Shown here: positions 35,190 to 41,813 of the stretch, piece after piece | Layout: the number at the start of each line of letters is the position of its first letter | How positions within the stretch are numbered: the stretch's first letter is position 1 | Source of the DNA: Paeniglutamicibacter psychrophenolicus | Lineage (GTDB): Bacteria > Actinomycetota > Actinomycetes > Actinomycetales > Micrococcaceae | Assembly: GCF_017876575.1 (NCBI RefSeq) | Contig: NZ_JAGIOE010000002.1 | Coordinates: 1-64,000, forward strand | Direction of reading: 5' to 3' | DNA length: 64,000 bases | Program-made: the position numbers and the translations under genes | The notes under the pieces: model-generated | What the model was told of the DNA's origin: nothing | Databases searched by the model: none | Seen by the model: the letters and a program-made list of their open reading frames with translations, nothing else

Positions 35190-35597
35190 CTATTGGGCGG
35201 AATTGTCGGCGTCGCACCTCCGGAACCACTGCCTATGATTCGCGTCGAGGCGGGCCCCGAAGGTACGGATACCTTCTGCCAGGTCGATTCTCTTGTCCGT
35301 GGCGGCCTTGTTGATCTGGTCGAGTGCCAGGCCGATGGGGAGCCAGGTGAAGCCGTAAGAAAAATGGACGTCAACACTGCCGTCCTCGTTGGCAATTGAA
35401 CCGACGCCCTCCCCGTTCACCACGGCACCATTGCCTCGGTCTACGGCAATGAGCATTTGGGGGAGTGGGCCATGTGAAAGCTGCCCGGCATCTGCGTCCG
35501 GGTGCAGCGCGGTGAACACTTCGCGAGCAGCTGTCAGCAGGATTTCCTTATCAAGCTTGATTCCGATGGCTCCGGTGGGGCGTGCTGTGCGGTGCAT
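35190..35597 (-). CDS. unknown 135-residue plasmid protein
   Basis: AAGGAG five bases before ATG supports translation. The product is mixed alpha/beta (EILLTAAREVFTALHPDADA, then VHFSYGFTWLPIGLALDQIN) without signal, membrane segments or recognised motif. Its promoter region carries paired AGTACT palindromes, so it is probably controlled with parA and the neighbouring small genes. Confidence 0.7.
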   Translation of the reverse strand: MHRTARPTGAIGIKLDKEILLTAAREVFTALHPDADAGQLSHGPLPQMLIAVDRGNGAVVNGEGVGSIANEDGSVDVHFSYGFTWLPIGLALDQINKAATDKRIDLAEGIRTFGARLDANHRQWFRRCDADNSAQ

Positions 35598-35617
35598 GTC
35601 ATCTCCTTCGTTTCGTC

Positions 35618-35648
35618 ATTAGTACTATTGTATCTAATAGTACTATTT
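35618..35648 (-). promoter_or_regulatory. palindromic repeat site D (two units)
   Basis: Units ATTAGTACTATTG (35618-35630) and TAATAGTACTATTT (35635-35648) are each followed by a GTATC/GATAC-type tail, forming a 17-bp direct repeat. They lie 20 bp upstream of the gene starting at 35597. Confidence 0.65.
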
Positions 35649-35658
35649 GATACAAGGT

Positions 35659-35898
35659 CTAGACCCTTTTTGCCAACTCGGAAATCATGTCAGGGCGGAA
35701 TCCTGACCAGTGGTTCTGATCATCCACGACCACGACGGGGGCCTGGCCATAACCCAGTTCATCAGTGACATATTCGAGTGCCGCGGGAACCTGGGTGAGG
35801 TCAACGACTCGATAGGGGATCTTGGCACTGTCCAGTGCCCGATAGGTGGCTGTGCATTGGACGCAACTGGGCTTGCTGTAAACGGTGATCTCTCCCAT
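35659..35898 (-). CDS. nrdH: NrdH-like glutaredoxin
   Basis: A 79-residue thioredoxin-fold redoxin. The start ITVYSKPSCVQCTATYRALD gives the C-V-Q-C redox pair typical of NrdH. QAPVVVVDDQNHWSGFRPD holds the cis-proline loop and the NrdH-type W-S-G-F-R-P-D ending. NrdH passes electrons from thioredoxin reductase to class Ib ribonucleotide reductase. No nrdE/F is present here. It follows the upstream gene by 5 bp and shares its promoter. Confidence 0.9.
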   Translation of the reverse strand: MGEITVYSKPSCVQCTATYRALDSAKIPYRVVDLTQVPAALEYVTDELGYGQAPVVVVDDQNHWSGFRPDMISELAKRV

Positions 35899-35903
35899 GG
35901 GTC

Positions 35904-36173
35904 TCAGTACTCCTCAAGTTCTTGGAGGCGGCGCCAGAATCGGGACTCGCAATTCTCGAGAATCAGGCTGGACGTTCGAACCGTGTAGTCGCCGTCCTCT
36001 GGGCTATCGCCCGGAAGGATCGTCTCAGCCTCAAAGAACCGATGTTCTGGTGGATTTACTGGAGCATCCAGGGAAGCCGCCATATAGGCAATGGCTCGCA
36101 TCTCGAAATCTGTGTGAAATTCCGGAGGTACAAACTGATCCAAAATAGCCTTCAACTGCTCTTCGGAAACCAT
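35904..36173 (-). CDS. unknown 89-residue acidic protein
   Basis: GGAGGA lies about eight bases before ATG. The product is acidic (QLKAILDQFVPPEFHTDFEM, then EDGDYTVRTSSLILENCESR) with no recognised family. It is the first gene of a two-gene unit with nrdH, and the paired palindromes of site E lie 70-100 bp upstream. Confidence 0.65.
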   Translation of the reverse strand: MVSEEQLKAILDQFVPPEFHTDFEMRAIAYMAASLDAPVNPPEHRFFEAETILPGDSPEDGDYTVRTSSLILENCESRFWRRLQELEEY

Positions 36174-36175
36174 AG

Positions 36176-36427
36176 CTACTTCCTCCTGCTGGTAAGGGGA
36201 TTCGCGACACCTGAACCATACCGGCCATCCTGCCCATCCCTATTAGTACCAATATATCTAATAGTACTATTAGTGTCAAGAGGTTTGCCGCAAGATTCCG
36301 TAGTTTCTTGGGGCCTTTTTACTGCCGCGTTCGGGAAATGAGACTGATGCCCGGGAACCTGGCCTGCCACGACGCGGATCACGGTTATGCCATCTTGAAA
36401 ACTACCCACGCGATTATGCTGAACCAT
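36176..36427 (-). pseudogene. diverged or broken copy of the small gene at 37859-38029
   Basis: From the ATG at 36427 the frame reads VGSFQDGITVIRVVAGQVPG, 17 of 19 residues identical over the core to the intact copy (GSFHDGITVISVVAGQVPG). After about 27 residues the similarity ends. The frame then runs through the repeat site E into the leader of the next gene, which is not plausible protein. The upstream GAGGTTCG ribosome-site context is conserved. It looks like a partial duplicate whose 3' end was lost. Confidence 0.55.
36242..36272 (-). promoter_or_regulatory. palindromic repeat site E (two units)
   Basis: Units ATTAGTACCAATA (36242-36254) and TAATAGTACTATTA (36259-36272), spaced as in site D and again each followed by a short A/T tail. 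They lie upstream of the 89-residue protein and nrdH. Confidence 0.65.
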
Positions 36428-36530
36428 CGCGCCCGAACCTCGGACCCGGCGCACACTCGTTGTCAATGCTGAAAAAACCCAACACCCAAAACAGGTGGGC
36501 CGGGTCGGGTGCCTTAGACCATGGGGAACT
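36350..36530 (-). repeat. imperfect direct repeat, copy 1
   Basis: About 180 bp resembling 37950-38130, including GTCAATGCTGAAAAAA, GGTGGGCCGGGTCGGG and CCATGGGGAACT in the same order. It covers the start and upstream region of the broken small gene. The two copies flank the nuclease gene and the 54-residue zinc-ribbon gene. Confidence 0.65.
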
Positions 36531-36644
36531 AGGGGTGGCTTACTCAGACCCGCGTCTCAATGGCTACAACTCCTGTGAGGAACTCATACATGCAGCCCGG
36601 CGTCGTGCATATTCAAAAGGATGCCAATCGCCTAGCATCAACGC

Positions 36645-36809
36645 ATGACGATCAAGCCGAATGCCCAGAGCAATCAGTATTCAATGCTGGACTGCCCACA
36701 CTGCGACAAAGCGGGGCCCCATTTCTTTATACACGAGCGGCGCAAAACCGGAATCGTGTTCCAGTGTGAGCAGTGTTTAGCCATGTTTACAGACCCATCG
36801 ATGGCCTGA
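36645..36809 (+). CDS. 54-residue double C-x2-C zinc-ribbon protein
   Basis: A short plus-strand frame from ATG to TGA. It contains DCPHCDKAGPHFFIHERRK and then FQCEQCLAMFTDPS, two C-x2-C knuckles about 25 residues apart, the pattern of a zinc ribbon. TAGCAT lies six bases before the ATG, so a leaderless transcript is possible. It is the only plus-strand gene between 29 and 41 kb. Function unknown; such ribbons often bind nucleic acid. The next 160 bp to 36970 hold nothing supportable. Confidence 0.6.
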   Translation: MTIKPNAQSNQYSMLDCPHCDKAGPHFFIHERRKTGIVFQCEQCLAMFTDPSMA

Positions 36810-36970
36810 CGATTGACGGGCTGGATATCGGACGGACACCAGCCCGGCGGGGGGATACGGCGGTGAGGACCATCGGTACAGTGGTTGGCGCTGTGCGCGT
36901 GAATATGGTTCTCACTGCCGGCTTCAATTGAACAAACGTACTGCCGCAATGCAGCTCCGCTGGAGACCAT

Positions 36971-37834
36971 TTACCATTCAATGTCTGCCAAGGCTGCCAG
37001 TGGCTTCCTTTCGGCGATGTCCCGCACTGCTATCAGTTCGGCGGCTTGTTTGACGGGCTCGGGGAAGTGAAGCAGTGTGCGTTCCTCGAGCTCGTCCATG
37101 GTGATTTGGTAGACCCGGAACTCGTCCAGGGCCAGGAGTGCCCGCAGATGGTCAAGGTCCTGGGTCAGCAGAAACGCGCGCGCTTTCAAGACGCCTTGTT
37201 CGTGGAAGACGAGTAGTTTCCAGTATTCGGAGGGTAAGGCGACGCCGCGGTATTTGCGGTCGTCGGGGTGGAAGACGGGACCGCCGAAGACGCTGGCTCG
37301 CAGGTTCTGGACGTCGACGTCTTCGTAGAGGGCGTTTTCGAGGCGGCCCCAGATCCCGTTTTGTTTGCTTTGGTTGAAGTCGTCCATTTGTGGGGTGATG
37401 TTGGTGTAGTGGAAGGAGTCTTGGTTGGCTTGTTGTGCTTCTGGGAGGGTTCCCCAGGTGAGGTCGGCGCGGCGGGCGATGTGGCCGCGGTCCAGTCGGT
37501 TGTCGCTGTACAGTTCGTTGCCGATCTGGGAGTCGGCCGCAAGTCGTGGGTCTTTGGTGAAGTTGAGGTTGGTGCGGCTGAGTAGTTTGATGCTGGTCCC
37601 GTCGATGTTCCAGGCGACCCAGCGGGCAAAGCGCCAGGTTTTGCTCAGTGACAAGGAGAAATGCGTGTAGGGAATGATCTCGGTTTCTTCCCACAAGACT
37701 GCGTCGTCTTGGATGCTCGCATCCAAGATTGGGACATCGGTGCGGGTGCCAAGAAAATCGGGGTCATACCCGGAAGGAGAGGCTTTTCCGGAGGAGTCGC
37801 GTGTATCGGTGGTCATCCTGGTCGCCGCTTTCAT
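36971..37834 (-). CDS. DNA/RNA non-specific endonuclease (NUC1 type)
   Basis: A protein of about 287 residues. LYSDNRLDRGHIARRADLTW carries the D-R-G-H catalytic motif, and NITPQMDDFNQSKQNGIWG holds the metal-binding asparagine region of the beta-beta-alpha-metal fold. FGGPVFHPDDRKYRGVALPS is also typical of the family. No signal peptide is seen, so it acts in the cytoplasm or is delivered by another route. Several starts are possible (37843 TTG, 37834 ATG, 37816 ATG), none with a clear ribosome site. It follows the small gene at 37859 by about 25 bp and may depend on its translation. Defence nuclease or plasmid-competition toxin are possibilities. Confidence 0.85.
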   Translation of the reverse strand: MKAATRMTTDTRDSSGKASPSGYDPDFLGTRTDVPILDASIQDDAVLWEETEIIPYTHFSLSLSKTWRFARWVAWNIDGTSIKLLSRTNLNFTKDPRLAADSQIGNELYSDNRLDRGHIARRADLTWGTLPEAQQANQDSFHYTNITPQMDDFNQSKQNGIWGRLENALYEDVDVQNLRASVFGGPVFHPDDRKYRGVALPSEYWKLLVFHEQGVLKARAFLLTQDLDHLRALLALDEFRVYQITMDELEERTLLHFPEPVKQAAELIAVRDIAERKPLAALADIEW

Positions 37835-37858
37835 CGATAGCAATGGTTGTACCGTTTG

Positions 37859-38029
37859 TCATGCTGATGCACTCACCGTAGGCCCTGCCACTGGATTCTC
37901 GTAGTATCGCTGTTCCACTTTTCTGCCGACTTCGAAAAGGTACTTGGGTCCGGGAACCTGGCCGGCCACCACGGAGATCACGGTAATGCCATCGTGAAAA
38001 CTTCCTCTGGGTTTAAGCCGAGCCATCAT
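37859..38029 (-). CDS. 56-residue small protein preceding the nuclease gene
   Basis: ATG at 38029 with GAGG seven bases upstream. The frame reads MMARLKPRGSFHDGITVISV, then VAGQVPGPKYLFEVGRKVEQ, and ends near NPVAGPTVSASA. A partial copy lies at 36427. Because it sits right before the nuclease and ends about 25 bp from it, an inhibitor (immunity) or leader role is possible, but nothing in the sequence proves this. Confidence 0.6.
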   Translation of the reverse strand: MMARLKPRGSFHDGITVISVVAGQVPGPKYLFEVGRKVEQRYYENPVAGPTVSASA

Positions 38030-38130
38030 GCGCGAACCTCGGGCCCCGTGGACTGGTTGTCAATGCTGAAAAAATCCAAGATCTCATGCAGGTGGGCCGG
38101 GTCGGGGAGTCTTGGACCATGGGGAACTGA
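37950..38130 (-). repeat. imperfect direct repeat, copy 2
   Basis: This matches copy 1 at 36350-36530. It includes the start of the intact 56-residue gene and about 100 bp of conserved upstream sequence, again with GTCAATGCTGAAAAAA and GGTGGGCCGGGTCGGG. Confidence 0.65.
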
Positions 38131-38213
38131 GCCGAAAGACGCCAGAAAATTACAGGCCACAGGGACATTGAGAAAACTAAGCGTCGGATATTTGACGAAT
38201 TCACAAGCCACAC

Positions 38214-39347
38214 CTATTTCTGTCGAAGTGCCCGGATTTGGGCCAGGGCCACGATTTTGGCGGGGGAGTCTTGGCCAACGCGGGTGGCGCGTTCTGCTCG
38301 TTCCTGGAGCAGTCGTGCGGTGTTTCGGGCGGCTTGGGCGCGGCGTTCGAGTGCCTGGGCGTCGGAGCGTTGGTCGCGGGAGCGTAGGGGTTCTCCGGTG
38401 TGGGTGCGCCACGCCGCTAGGCGTGTGCGCATCCAGCCTCGTAGGCGTGGTGCGTAGTCGCTTGAGGGGATTCCGGAGTAGGCCCAGGGAGATCCGTTGG
38501 GTTGGAAGTCCAGGGCGTGGTGTAGGTCTGCGACGGTCCAGCCTGCTATGAGGAAATCGCGAACTGAGGATGCGACGTCTTTGGTGCTCATGGGTCGTAA
38601 GAGGAAGATTCGGCGACGTAGTTCCGAAGCTGCGGCAAGACGCTGCTTTTTCGATGCTGTCGTTTTGTGGGTGGGCCAGTTTAGTTCTGGACGATAGGGG
38701 GTTTGGTGGGCAGATGCGGCGGAGCCGCCTAATGTGTTTTCAGCCGGCGTAGCCGGTCCTTCAAGGTTTGTTTCTCGCGCGCGTGTATGGGTTTCTTTTA
38801 AGTTCTTAAGGTGAGAACCGCCTACGGCGGGAGGGGTGCCAAATTCATCCACATTACCGGAGCCGGCTGTTTCGACTATGGCAAGGGGGGAGGGTGTGCA
38901 GAGTACGTAGACGGCTGCTTCGTTGGTGCGTTCTCCGTCTGGGCCTTTGGCGGCGTATTGGGCGCTGCGGCCGCTGGCTACGATGCCGAGTAGCCCCCAG
39001 TCTTGGAAGGACTTGAGGGCTCGGGCGATGGTTCTGCGGCTGACGCCTGCGATTTGGGCGAGGTAGTCCCATCCGGGGCGGGTGGTCATGGTTTCGTAGT
39101 CTGCGCGTTGGATGAGGGTGCGCATGACGTTGTGGAGTGTTCGTTGTGCGGAGGCGTAGCGGCGGGCGTATTCGGGGTGTTCGAGGAGGGCGCGCATGAC
39201 GTGGTTGCCGTGTGCGGCTCGTACGGCGCCTGGGGGGACGGATCGTAGGACTACGTCGCGGTGGGTTTCTTTGTGTCGAGAGACACGGCGTGTGCGACGT
39301 GTGAGAGGTGTTGGTTCTTGGGCAAGACTGTGTAAAATAGCAGACAC
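38214..39347 (-). CDS. helix-turn-helix plasmid replication-initiator-like protein
   Basis: A 377-residue basic protein with GTG start and AGGAG about four bases before. Residues 90-125 form a winged helix (WDYLAQIAGVSRRTIARALK, then SFQDWGLLGIVASGR). The N-terminus is Arg/His-rich. A middle linker (170-220) is followed by a second helical domain (RRRIFLLRPMSTKDVASSVR). Proteins of this build are annotated as replication initiators on Arthrobacter- and Rhodococcus-type plasmids. The neighbouring partition genes fit this. No iteron array was seen inside or just beside the gene. A regulator is the alternative. Confidence 0.65.
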   Translation of the reverse strand: MSAILHSLAQEPTPLTRRTRRVSRHKETHRDVVLRSVPPGAVRAAHGNHVMRALLEHPEYARRYASAQRTLHNVMRTLIQRADYETMTTRPGWDYLAQIAGVSRRTIARALKSFQDWGLLGIVASGRSAQYAAKGPDGERTNEAAVYVLCTPSPLAIVETAGSGNVDEFGTPPAVGGSHLKNLKETHTRARETNLEGPATPAENTLGGSAASAHQTPYRPELNWPTHKTTASKKQRLAAASELRRRIFLLRPMSTKDVASSVRDFLIAGWTVADLHHALDFQPNGSPWAYSGIPSSDYAPRLRGWMRTRLAAWRTHTGEPLRSRDQRSDAQALERRAQAARNTARLLQERAERATRVGQDSPAKIVALAQIRALRQK

Positions 39348-39377
39348 AAGGCTCCTGTAAAAGGGTGTGTTTGTGAG

Positions 39378-39421
39378 AGCTATTCACCCGAGACCCGCCA
39401 AGATCATGTGGGTAAATAGCT
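39378..39421 (-). promoter_or_regulatory. inverted repeat in the leader of the rep-like gene
   Basis: AGCTATTCACCC (39378-39389) and GGGTAAATAGCT (39410-39421) pair over 12 positions with one mismatch and a 20-base loop. They lie 30-75 bp upstream of the rep-like start, suitable for a control hairpin or initiator site. Confidence 0.5.
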
Positions 39422-39434
39422 AGATAACTTGAGT

Positions 39435-39459
39435 GAAGGCCCGTCTAGTACGGGCCTTC
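39435..39459. terminator. hairpin between the rep-like leader and the RHH gene
   Basis: A perfect 10-bp stem GAAGGCCCGT with a 5-base loop. It lies 7 bp after the stop of the minus-strand RHH gene. On the plus strand it is followed by TTCAATTT, so it could also end a short plus-strand RNA antisense to the region upstream of rep. Confidence 0.65.
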
Positions 39460-39465
39460 TTCAAT

Positions 39466-39693
39466 TTAAGAAGCGCGGATTATCGGCAGCTCCTCTTGGG
39501 TCTTAAGTAGGTTGAGATCAACTGTGGACAAATGAGCGGTGATTATCTCCGCAACATAGTCGCTGACTGTCTGTCCGCTGGCCTCGGCCACAATTTCTAG
39601 TTGACTAGCCGTATCGACAGGCATGCGAGAGCCGACGAGCTTGCGATCGCCTTTACTCTTCCTGCCGCCTCGACGGGCATTCGTAATAGCCAT
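39466..39693 (-). CDS. ribbon-helix-helix regulator
   Basis: A 75-residue protein starting MAITNARRGGRKSKGDRKLV. RMPVDTASQLEIVAEASGQT and VSDYVAEIITAHL give the strand-helix-helix pattern of small plasmid regulators. The ATG at 39693 has GGAG close upstream and lies eight bases from a perfect palindrome, so the protein probably represses itself. It may control copy number of the adjacent rep-like gene or act as an antitoxin; no toxin gene is next to it. Confidence 0.7.
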   Translation of the reverse strand: MAITNARRGGRKSKGDRKLVGSRMPVDTASQLEIVAEASGQTVSDYVAEIITAHLSTVDLNLLKTQEELPIIRAS

Positions 39694-39700
39694 GGCTCCA

Positions 39701-39727
39701 TTCAATCGGTAACAGATACCGATTGAA
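39701..39727 (-). promoter_or_regulatory. palindromic operator of the RHH gene
   Basis: A perfect inverted repeat with 11-bp arms, TTCAATCGGTA and TACCGATTGAA, around a 5-base spacer. It stands immediately upstream of the RHH start and overlaps where the promoter must be. Confidence 0.7.
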
Positions 39728-39776
39728 TGCAAGCCCGCCGCGTGTCGCAATATATTTTTCCTTGTCTCTGTCCAAG

Positions 39777-40505
39777 TCAGTGGATTCTTAGGGCGGACTG
39801 TCTGATTCGAGAAGTATCGTACTTTCGCAGTGCCATCCAGGCCGAGACAAGGCCAGCGATAACCAAGAGGGCCGCGATTCCGCTGAGGATCTGGCCAAAG
39901 TCATACAGTCCGTCGATGGCCAGGCCGGCAACCATGAGCACGGCCCGAACGATTGCCAAACCGAACCCGGCAGCGAGGAGGGCCGAGGCTACTTGCCTGA
40001 GCCTCTGCGGGGGAGTGCGTGCGTCCCTGAGCAGCGGGCCGATGAGCAAGGCCCCCAGGTAGCCGACGTAGGCCACGATCACGGTGTTGTAGGCCAACAC
40101 CAACGGGTCATCGATATAGGCACCCAGGCCCGGTGAGGGCTCCGGACTGTCCGTGAAGGCGAACAGAATCAAGGCGAGCACGAAGGTCAGAACCAGGATG
40201 GTCTTGCCGGAAATCCCTGCCGTGAGTCGCAGGACGCGAGGGTTTCGCAGGGCCCTCGCGATTTCACAGACGAGGATGTTGATGGCCAGAAGCAGAGCGA
40301 GTTTTGCGAACAGGTCAGTGAAATTCGTGCGCAGGAACAAGCCGTCCACGAATTCATAGACCGCTGGGAGCATCAGGCCGAAGGCTACGGCGGCACAAAG
40401 ACCGCTGAGGAAGATCGATTGGTTGATACTGCGAGCCAGCCCTCCAATTCTTGTCAGGCTAAGCGTCGCGCTTACGAGGACAACTACAAAAAACAGTATT
40501 TCCAT
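39777..40505 (-). CDS. integral membrane protein, about seven segments
   Basis: A 242-residue protein that is almost wholly hydrophobic, with segments near 1-18, 28-50, 65-85, 98-118, 135-158, 175-195 and 205-228. No transporter motif is seen. In build and context (membrane protein behind a helix-turn-helix gene) it recalls actinobacterial MAB_1171c-type proteins, but I cannot confirm that. The start overlaps the stop of the preceding gene by one base (TAATG), so the two are translationally coupled. Confidence 0.7.
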   Translation of the reverse strand: MEILFFVVVLVSATLSLTRIGGLARSINQSIFLSGLCAAVAFGLMLPAVYEFVDGLFLRTNFTDLFAKLALLLAINILVCEIARALRNPRVLRLTAGISGKTILVLTFVLALILFAFTDSPEPSPGLGAYIDDPLVLAYNTVIVAYVGYLGALLIGPLLRDARTPPQRLRQVASALLAAGFGLAIVRAVLMVAGLAIDGLYDFGQILSGIAALLVIAGLVSAWMALRKYDTSRIRQSALRIH

Positions 40506-41236
40506 TAACCTAGGGTCTCCAAATAATTGACTGCGGCGCTTTCGTCATCGACTTTCTTCTTGGTCTCGCGTCGCAAGAACTCCAAGCGGGAAGAAACCAG
40601 GTCGATGAGTTCAACATCCCCCAACTCGGAAAGGGCATTCTCTCGTCCGTACATCGGCCAGCCGGCCTCTTGCTCCGTCACCAGTCCCGAAACCAGCAGG
40701 CCGCTGGCACTGGAGACACCGGCAAAACGGGAGGCGATGATGGCCAGTTCGGGATCCAGCCGATTTTCTGCGAGCTGTGCCGATAGGTTGCTGGGCGCGA
40801 TACCGCCGTGTTCGGAAACATGTTGACGGATGCCTCCTGGATCTATCGCATCCAGCCAGTTCCTCACCGATCCGGCGAAAGGGATCGCTTCCATGGGGAC
40901 AACACCCAGTGCCTGGGCGAAGTCCGCGCGGATTCGCGACATCAGGTGCACGAGAGCATCAACATATGAGACCTGGCTTAGCAGCTCTGCGTCCGTGACA
41001 GGCTTCCGTTCCTGTCCCAGGGCGGCATAGGGCTCAAAGGACCCCAGCACATCCAGGGGATTCAGGCGTGCAGCTCGGGAGGCGGCGATCACCGTAGGCA
41101 CGGCAATACGCCCCCTGATTCGCTGGTTGTGCAGGGTGGTCCGTTTCATGCCAAGCAATTTGCTTAGCTGGGAGGCTCCATCGGGCAGGCCTGCGGTGGC
41201 AAGCCAATCGCTGAAGGAGCGGGCTGAGATAGACAC
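40505..41236 (-). CDS. DNA-binding regulator coupled to the membrane protein
   Basis: A 243-residue protein. Residues 10-55 fit a helix-turn-helix (WLATAGLPDGASQLSKLLGM, then KRTTLHNQRIRGRIAVPTVI). ASRAARLNPLDVLGSFEPYA follows. The C-terminal half is helical and not recognised. An A/T-rich upstream region (about 41295-41330) probably holds the promoter. With the membrane protein it could form a membrane-linked sensor and regulator pair. Confidence 0.65.
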   Translation of the reverse strand: MSISARSFSDWLATAGLPDGASQLSKLLGMKRTTLHNQRIRGRIAVPTVIAASRAARLNPLDVLGSFEPYAALGQERKPVTDAELLSQVSYVDALVHLMSRIRADFAQALGVVPMEAIPFAGSVRNWLDAIDPGGIRQHVSEHGGIAPSNLSAQLAENRLDPELAIIASRFAGVSSASGLLVSGLVTEQEAGWPMYGRENALSELGDVELIDLVSSRLEFLRRETKKKVDDESAAVNYLETLG

Positions 41237-41388
41237 GGGCGGTCCTTAATCGAGTGTGGTGTTCCTTCCCATTGTCGCTCATCGGGCACAACCAAGTGTG
41301 TCACAATAAAATAAATAATGACAAAATGTTAGGGTTGGGTCATACGGTGGGAGCGTAGGTCGTTCCCTTGTCGATGGTTGACCGGAGG

Positions 41389-41736
41389 CTATTCGCCATG
41401 CAAGTACTTGAGCAACAGCTTCGCAGCGACCGAGAGTTGCGTCCGATTGATTCGATAAAGGACGCGAACGCCTTGCCGCTCCTCCGTGGCGTCGGATTCA
41501 ACCACGCCATGGCTTTCGAGCATCACAAGGTGCCTGGCGACCGTGCGGTAGTTGGCCGACAGCGCCCTGCCCACATCCCCGGAGGTAACCCCTTCTTCGC
41601 ACATCGACAGGTGACGAAGAATCTCCGCACGCAACGGCGTCATGCCAAAAAGTTCGATCACCTCAGATGCCTCTTGTGAAGGCTCGGGTTTGGCTTGAAC
41701 GTATTTGGGCATTCCCCAATTCTGCCAAAAATTCAC
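41389..41736 (-). CDS. ArsR-like winged-helix regulator divergent from the conjugation operon
   Basis: A 115-residue protein with GTG start and GGAGGG six bases before. VIELFGMTPLRAEILRHLSM and GDVGRALSANYRTVARHLVM, then LESHGVVESDATEERQGVRV, form a winged helix with a beta wing, as in ArsR/MarR-type regulators. No metal-binding cysteine pair stands out. It is divergent from the transfer operon and a palindrome lies between them, so it is the likely repressor of transfer. Confidence 0.78.
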   Translation of the reverse strand: MNFWQNWGMPKYVQAKPEPSQEASEVIELFGMTPLRAEILRHLSMCEEGVTSGDVGRALSANYRTVARHLVMLESHGVVESDATEERQGVRVLYRINRTQLSVAAKLLLKYLHGE

Positions 41737-41747
41737 GACACTCCCTC

Positions 41748-41772
41748 CACTGTACTATTAAATGATACAGTG
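41748..41772. promoter_or_regulatory. operator between the ArsR-like gene and the conjugation operon
   Basis: CACTGTA and TACAGTG form a perfect inverted repeat with an 11-base A/T-rich spacer. It lies 12 bp from the regulator start and 41 bp from the first transfer gene, so one protein could control both. Confidence 0.65.
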
Positions 41773-41813
41773 ACCATAGTTCTCAAGACCCACGCAGACC
41801 TCGGAGAAACCTC

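Noticed and set aside
34390-36272. CRISPR-like array
   Set aside because: The AGTACT repeats are palindromic, irregularly spaced and sit before genes; no regular spacers and no cas genes are present.
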